From: Campylobacter troglodytis
GTDB taxonomy: Bacteria > Campylobacterota > Campylobacteria > Campylobacterales > Campylobacteraceae
DNA length: 55,631 bases
Direction of reading: 5' to 3'
Assembly: GCF_006864425.1 (NCBI RefSeq)
Contig: NZ_QHLI01000011.1
Span: 1 to 55,631 of the forward strand
Part shown: positions 50,926-55,631 of the stretch, in pieces
How positions within the stretch are numbered: the first letter of the stretch is position 1
Layout of the letters: each line of letters starts with the position of its first letter
The notes under the pieces: generated by a model
Database searches by the model: none
What the model saw: the letters and a program-made list of their open reading frames with translations, nothing else
What the model was told of the DNA's origin: nothing
Translations under genes and position numbers: made by a program

Positions 50926-51396
50926 TAAGCTTGTTTGTTATTGCAAACAAAAACAAGCATAAGCGAGTTTTGCGTGGCAATCCACAGCTTATAGGCTCTT
51001 AGACTTTGCGATTTTAGAAAATGCGTGAATTTATTATGCCTTTCTAAAATGGCAAGCTTTATAGCTTTTTTGACTATGGATTTTGCTTAAGATCTTGTAA
51101 GGCATTTTTGCTACGCAAAAACCGTTTCTTGTGCCAACACGATTTTGCTAGATAAGATCTCGCAATGATGTCGTGGAGTGTGAATTTTGCTTGAATTTTT
51201 TTGAAAAATTCACTAAATTTAAGCAAATTGTGTGAATTTTAAACAAAAAATTCACACAAACCGTTTAAATTCAGCAAAAGCCTGAATTTAAGGCTATGAA
51301 TTTAACAAGGAAGGCGTGCATTTGCGTTTTAAATGGCAAGAAAATTGAATTTTCAAGCCAAACGAAAGATGACAAGGCCATCTTGAGTGGATTTTT
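50926..51396. repeat. Repeat-filled gap inside the macAB operon
   Basis: macA and macB usually abut; here 589 bp intervene. The gap starts with a hairpin TTGTTTG-TTATTG-CAAACAA (about 50931-50950), which may attenuate transcription, then TTTTTGCTACGCAAAAA (51107-51123, hairpin), CTCGCAATGATG (51169), AAATTCACAC words, and finally the candidate RNA repeat. No gene is convincing. Confidence 0.55.
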
Positions 51397-51500
51397 GGGG
51401 CTGTGAGGTTAAAATCAAACAAGGCTAGGTAATGAAACCTAACGCCTTGAGATTTTAACGAACTTTCCAAAAAGCCACCAAGAGACAATGCCCTTACAAC
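51397..51500 (+). ncRNA. Candidate structured RNA or leader repeat, copy B
   Basis: Homologue of 793-896. Outer stem GTTAAAATC (51408-51416) with GATTTTAAC (51451-51459), all nine pairs Watson-Crick; inside it AAGGC/GCCTT (51421-51425, 51444-51448) and AGGT/ACCT (51427-51430, 51437-51440) with a 6-nt loop. The 3' part AAGCCACCAAGAGACAATGC is conserved too. It ends 14 bp before the macB ATG, just upstream of AAGGAAAC. Either a leader regulating macB or a dispersed repeat inserted in the operon. Confidence 0.42.
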
Positions 51501-51514
51501 AAGGAAACAAAAAT

Positions 51515-53698
51515 ATGATTTTTTTAAATGACATACATAAACACATAGGACAAAGCGAAATTCTAAGAGGCATAAACCTACACATCGCAAAGGGTGAATT
51601 TGTAGCGATTATTGGGCAAAGCGGTAGCGGCAAGACCTCACTTTTAAATATTATAGGCACTCTTGATGAGCCAAGTTCTGGCTCATACATCTTTGAAAAC
51701 TACGAGGTTACAAGCCTTAACACAGAGGAAAAGTCTCGTTTAAGACGCGAGAAAATTGGCTTTATCTTTCAAAGATATAATCTTTTAAGCCTTATGAATG
51801 CAAGTGAAAATGTGTCCCTACCTGCTGTTTATGCTGGGCTTAGTGCTTCAAAAAGAAATCAAAGGGCAAGGGAGATTTTAGCTAGTTTAGAACTTGATCA
51901 TAAGCTAAACTCAAAGCCAAATGAGCTAAGCGGGGGTCAGCAACAAAGGGTTAGCATAGCTAGGGCCTTGATGAATGGAGGAGATCTCATTTTAGCGGAC
52001 GAGCCAACAGGAGCACTTGATAGCAAAAGTGGGGTTATGGTGCTTGAAATTTTACAAAGGCTCAATAAAGAAGGACATACCATAGTCCTAGTAACGCATG
52101 ATCCCTCAATAGCAGCAAAGGCAAGGAGGATCATAGAGATCAAAGACGGTGAAATTATTGGGGATTCAGGGGATACTCGTCACTTTGAGCCTGCGAAAGT
52201 AGGCGAAGAATCCACACCTAAAATCAAAGGCGGCTTTCAGGCTGTGGATTCTTCGTTTCGTGCTACGCACTCCGCTCAGAATGACAATGAGGATGTGAAT
52301 TCTGTGAATTTAAACGACCAAAGCGTGAATGTAAACGAAAATTCAGCCCAAATTTCACAAGAAAATTCACAAAATTCAGCAAATTCCATAAATTCAAACA
52401 AAAATTCAAGCCAAAATTCAATAAACTCCACAAATTCACCCCCACAAAAACCTCAAATCAAAGCTATGCCAAAGGAAGTGAAAAGCTATGCCTTGTTTAA
52501 AAATCAACTCCTTGAAAGTCTTAAAATCGCCTACTCCTCCATAGTAGCACACAAGCTTCGCTCGCTTTTAACTATGCTAGGCATTATAATAGGCATAGCC
52601 TCTGTGGTAAGCGTCGTTGCTTTGGGGCTTGGCTCTAAACAAAGAGTCCTAGAAAGCATAGCAAGACTAGGCACAAACACCATAGAAGTTCACGGAGGAA
52701 GAGGCTATGGGGATCTTAGATCAGGAAGGGTAAAACTAGCATTAAGCGATCTATATACCTTGCAAAATCTGCCCTACTTGGAGTCTGTGGAGGCTCAAGA
52801 TGCACAAAGCGGCACGGCAACTTATGGCAATATCTCTTTGAGTGCTAGGATGGAAGGAGGAGGGATACATATCTTTGATATAAGGGGCTTAAGCCTTGAT
52901 TTTGGTCGTTTGTTTAATGAAGAAGAGGTGCAAGAGGCTATGAATGTAGCGGTGTTAGATGATAATGGCAAAAAGAGATTGTTTGCTGATCTTTCAAAAG
53001 ATGAGATCATAGGCAAAACAGTGCTTTTTAACAAACAACCCTTTAAGATCATAGGCGTACTGCAAAAGGATCCAAGAAAGCCTGATTCTGACATAAATGT
53101 CAAGCTTTACACCCCCTACACAACCCTTCGCAACAAGATCACAGGCTCACGCGTGGTATCTCAAATAGTAGCAAAGGTTAGCAATGAGGCTAATCCCTCC
53201 CTGGCTGAGGAGGCTATGATTAGAACCCTTGAGATAAAAAGGGGACAAAGGGACTTTTTCACCATAAATTCAGACTCAATCAAACAGTCCATAGAAGAAA
53301 ACAGCCGCACAATGACCATTTTAATCACCTCAATAGCCATCATAGCCCTTGTAGTAGGTGGAATTGGCGTTATGAATATAATGATAGTCTCAGTGAGCGA
53401 ACGCACAAGAGAAATTGGCATCAGAATGGCAATTGGAGCACGCAAAGAGGACATACTCTTTCAATTTTTAATAGAAGCCATAATGATCTGTATGATAGGG
53501 GCTATTTTGGGGGTGGGACTTAGCTTTGTGGTGGTTGAGGTATTTAATGCTTTAAGCAAGGACTTTTTGATGATAATGTCTGGTGCTTCTGTGCTTTTGG
53601 GGCTTCTTAGTTCTGTTATTATAGGGCTTGTTTTTGGCTTTTTTCCTGCTAAAAACGCAGCGAATTTAAACCCCATAAATGCTCTGTCAAAGGAGTAA
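51515..53698 (+). CDS. macB: Macrolide/peptide export ABC transporter MacB
   Basis: A 727-residue MacB: N-terminal ATPase with Walker A GQSGSGKT (34-41), LSGGQQQ (138-144) and Walker B LILADEP (158-164), then one transmembrane helix (~350-372), a large periplasmic domain (~373-600) and three more helices near the C-terminus with [19 protein letters not shown]. It is ~80 residues longer than usual because of an insert at 219-320 between the ATPase and TM1: first [14 protein letters not shown], whose DNA (52247-52288) resembles intergenic repeats, then an Asn/Ser-rich tract ([16 protein letters not shown]). ATG 51515 has AAGGAAAC upstream. Works with MacA and the TolC-like protein encoded downstream. 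Confidence 0.94.
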   Translation: MIFLNDIHKHIGQSEILRGINLHIAKGEFVAIIGQSGSGKTSLLNIIGTLDEPSSGSYIFENYEVTSLNTEEKSRLRREKIGFIFQRYNLLSLMNASENVSLPAVYAGLSASKRNQRAREILASLELDHKLNSKPNELSGGQQQRVSIARALMNGGDLILADEPTGALDSKSGVMVLEILQRLNKEGHTIVLVTHDPSIAAKARRIIEIKDGEIIGDSGDTRHFEPAKVGEESTPKIKGGFQAVDSSFRATHSAQNDNEDVNSVNLNDQSVNVNENSAQISQENSQNSANSINSNKNSSQNSINSTNSPPQKPQIKAMPKEVKSYALFKNQLLESLKIAYSSIVAHKLRSLLTMLGIIIGIASVVSVVALGLGSKQRVLESIARLGTNTIEVHGGRGYGDLRSGRVKLALSDLYTLQNLPYLESVEAQDAQSGTATYGNISLSARMEGGGIHIFDIRGLSLDFGRLFNEEEVQEAMNVAVLDDNGKKRLFADLSKDEIIGKTVLFNKQPFKIIGVLQKDPRKPDSDINVKLYTPYTTLRNKITGSRVVSQIVAKVSNEANPSLAEEAMIRTLEIKRGQRDFFTINSDSIKQSIEENSRTMTILITSIAIIALVVGGIGVMNIMIVSVSERTREIGIRMAIGARKEDILFQFLIEAIMICMIGAILGVGLSFVVVEVFNALSKDFLMIMSGASVLLGLLSSVIIGLVFGFFPAKNAANLNPINALSKE

Positions 53699-53922
53699 AA
53701 AGGCTTTTTTTAAACATAAATTGTCGTGTTAAGCCTTGCAAAAAGGCTTAAAATTGACTAAATTGCGTGAATTTTTAAGCCCTTCGCATTAAAGGATTAA
53801 AAATGGCAAAAGGCATTTTTTGAAAAATTAAATGTCTAGTAAAATGAGACATTTTTGAAACATTGATCGTTTAGCAAGGCATTTTAAATTTAAAAGGATT
53901 AAGTAAATTAAGAAAGGAAGAA
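53699..53922. other. macB-TolC gap with a hairpin
   Basis: TTAAGCCTT-GCAA-AAGGCTTAA (about 53732-53752) is a good hairpin without a T-run on the plus strand. The downstream gene probably has its own promoter or a partly terminated read-through. No gene. Confidence 0.45.
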
Positions 53923-55278
53923 ATGAAAAAGGCTATCTTTTTGGCATTTGTGTGCATTTTTTTAAGCTCTTGTGCGGCTAAGTTTGATGAGTTTATGCAA
54001 AAAGAAGCTTTGCAAATTCAGCCAAATTTAAGCGAGCTAGATCAAATTCAAAGCTGGTGGAAGGCTTATGAAAATGAGCCTATAAGCTTAATCATAGAGG
54101 CTCTTTTAAGGCACAATAGCCAGATAAATGTAGCTAGATACTCGCTTTTAAGTACTGTTGCTAGGTATAAGCTCATTAATTTTGATCTTTATCCAAGCCT
54201 AAGTGGCAACCTAGGAGCAAGCATAGCAAAGGATTTAAATTTAGGAACAAGAAGCAATGCCTTTTCAAATGCCTTGAATTTAAGCTATGAGCTTGATCTT
54301 TATGGCAAGATCATAGATGAAAAAAGCTCGGCTGAATTTAGTGCAAGGGCTAGTTTGTATGAGCTTGAAAGCTTGAAATTAAGCCTTATAAATCAAGGCA
54401 TTAATAACTCCTTTGAGCTTGTATATTTTAATGATGTAGAAAAATTACTTAAAGAATACATAAGCAATTTAGAAGAAGCAAAAAGAATTTACACCCTTAA
54501 ATACGAGCTTGGCAGGGTGGAGGAGCTTGATCTTTTAAACATAGAACAAAGCCTTTTAAATGCCAAACAAAATCTCTTGCAAAATGAGCAAAACAAAGAA
54601 TTAATACTTAAAACTTTAAAGGATCTACTGGGCAACAAAGACAGTTTCACATTGATAGATAGGCTCTTAGAGCTGTCTTTGAGTGATTTTAAAGAACTTA
54701 GTGTGAATTTTGATCTAAGTTTAGAAGCTTTTACAAACAGACCTGATGTCAAAGCAAGTGCAAGTTCTTTAAGTGCAGCCTTTAAAAGCTACAAGGCTGT
54801 GCAAAAATCTATGTATCCTACTGTGTCCTTGGGAGCTAATTTAAGTGGCAATTCAACTGAGCTAAATGAAAGCTTTAAGCTTGTGAATTTAGGAGGGGTG
54901 TTTCAGCTTTCCTTGCCCTTTTTAGACTATGGCAGGGTAAGGCAAAATGTGCAAATTTCAAAATTTGCTTATGAAAGCTTGAAAACAAGCTACGAACAAA
55001 CCTTACAAAGTGCCATAAATGAATTTTATGCTTGCTACAAGGACTATGAGTATAATATCAAGCTTTATGAAAATATCAAGCTCATTAACTCAAAAGAAGC
55101 TCTTATCACAAAGGCTTATTTGCAAAAATACGAGCTAGGAAGAGCTGAGCTAAAAGACTACCTAGACGCTAGAAATAGCTTTATAAACTCCTCTCAAGAA
55201 ATTCTAAGATCAAGATTAAATTTGCTAAAAACCATAAATAGCTATTTTCAAATCACAGCAAGGAGTGAGAATTTATAG
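53923..55278 (+). CDS. TolC-like outer-membrane efflux lipoprotein (NodT type)
   Basis: A 451-residue outer-membrane channel of the NodT/OprM lipoprotein branch. Signal peptide MKKAIFLAFVCIFLSSC with lipobox LSSC. Two internal repeats each contain a long heptad-rich hairpin (about 100-230 and 290-440), with QSWWKAYENEPISLIIEALL near the start (typical 'W...f.dp.L..Li..AL.nN') and FTNRPDVKASASSLSAA in the middle (the 'RPDv.aAe..l' motif). It should complete the MacA-MacB tripartite pump. A GC-poor region of 224 bp separates it from macB. Confidence 0.9.
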   Translation: MKKAIFLAFVCIFLSSCAAKFDEFMQKEALQIQPNLSELDQIQSWWKAYENEPISLIIEALLRHNSQINVARYSLLSTVARYKLINFDLYPSLSGNLGASIAKDLNLGTRSNAFSNALNLSYELDLYGKIIDEKSSAEFSARASLYELESLKLSLINQGINNSFELVYFNDVEKLLKEYISNLEEAKRIYTLKYELGRVEELDLLNIEQSLLNAKQNLLQNEQNKELILKTLKDLLGNKDSFTLIDRLLELSLSDFKELSVNFDLSLEAFTNRPDVKASASSLSAAFKSYKAVQKSMYPTVSLGANLSGNSTELNESFKLVNLGGVFQLSLPFLDYGRVRQNVQISKFAYESLKTSYEQTLQSAINEFYACYKDYEYNIKLYENIKLINSKEALITKAYLQKYELGRAELKDYLDARNSFINSSQEILRSRLNLLKTINSYFQITARSENL

Positions 55279-55349
55279 CCTAAACTCGCAATTTATGGCT
55301 ACATTGAAGCAAGGATAAGGCTGAATTTGACTAATTTAAACTAAATTCA

Positions 55350-55376
55350 AGCAAGGCTTGAGGCTCTTGCTTTTTA
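55350..55376 (+). terminator. Rho-independent terminator after the TolC-like gene
   Basis: AGCAAG (55350-55355) pairs with CTTGCT (55366-55371) followed by TTTTA, 72 bp beyond the stop codon. Confidence 0.55.
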
Positions 55377-55525
55377 GTTTGCTTATTTTAAAAATGTTTG
55401 TGAATTTTTTCTTGCAATTTTATCTTTTTCATCTTTAAAGCTAAGAATATCCGGCTTTGCTAACTTTCTAAGTGTCAAATTTTGTTGTAAATCTAAGCTA
55501 TAAAAAGGCATTAATCTTTATCGCA

Positions 55526-55631
55526 TTATCTGTACCAACTCACATCCGCATAGGCTTTAATGTGTGCGACTTCTCTAGCTATTAATTCTAGTTCTTGTGT
55601 TGTAAGCCCTAAACTATACTCTGAATCAATT
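55526..55631 (-). CDS. C-terminal end of an unidentified gene (cut by window edge)
   Basis: An open minus-strand frame enters from the window edge and reads IDSEYSLGLTTQELELIARE followed by VAHIKAYADVSWYR and a TAA at 55526-55528. Composition is protein-like and the frame has no stops across the available ~35 codons. I do not recognise the family. It converges on the TolC-like gene, with about 250 bp between them that hold only the terminator. Confidence 0.5.
   Translation of the reverse strand, partial: IDSEYSLGLTTQELELIAREVAHIKAYADVSWYR

Overview
The window looks like chromosomal DNA of a low-GC epsilonproteobacterium, almost certainly a Campylobacter. The block mnmE-jag-yidC-yidD-rnpA-rpmH, a GNAT gene, a UDG-like gene, a lipoprotein gene and a ybgC-type thioesterase gene has the order I know from C. 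jejuni. perR-ubiE, nrfHA, macAB with a TolC-like gene, hslVU beside rplI, metF and lpxD are also Campylobacter-like. Long gene-poor stretches full of decayed insertion sequences suggest a degraded, repeat-rich relative (perhaps the upsaliensis/helveticus group); the species is inference.

Layout. 1-3748: tail of an aldo/keto reductase, a repeat-rich gap with a candidate structured RNA, a flavodoxin, a Tat-exported carboxymuconolactone decarboxylase-type protein and an ATP/ADP-translocase-like MFS protein. 4247-9904: an AEC carrier, two inverted IS1595-like relics (one split by an IS605-type relic), a broken DUF262-DUF1524 (GmrSD-like) gene and a small gene with a probable frameshift. 9905-17740: the conserved tRNA-modification, membrane-insertion and ribosome block. 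18060-23702: rplI, hslVU, a small membrane protein and metF. 23703-31777: mostly decay, with a second AEC carrier, lpxD, five more IS1595-like relics, an aldo/keto reductase pseudogene and a DUF1524 tail. 31778-36966: a tripartite tricarboxylate transporter (tctCBA), ubiE, perR and an outer-membrane barrel protein whose upstream region has A14 and C13 tracts. 37500-47019: more IS relics, an MFS exporter, tRNA-Ser(GCU), a PepSY-type protein, and an AraC regulator plus a secreted beta-propeller protein framed by long direct repeats. 47110-55278: nrfHA nitrite reductase and a macA-macB-TolC tripartite exporter.

Working together: NrfH passes menaquinol electrons to NrfA, and UbiE makes the menaquinone. 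MacA, MacB and the TolC-like lipoprotein form one efflux system. macA and the PepSY gene carry the same direct repeat, ATTCAC-N6-TTCAC, which fits the DccR box I recall from C. jejuni.

Most unusual: (1) a family of short double-hairpin elements (TTGCTTCG...CTCGCAA followed by CTGC..GCAG or CCCGTTGGG) found at up to four fixed places in the IS1595-like transposase relics, often keeping the reading frame and marking deletion endpoints; (2) a ~100-nt repeat with a stem supported by a compensatory change, just upstream of both the flavodoxin gene and macB; (3) a 117-bp nested palindrome between rplI and hslV. All alignments were made by eye, without database searches.
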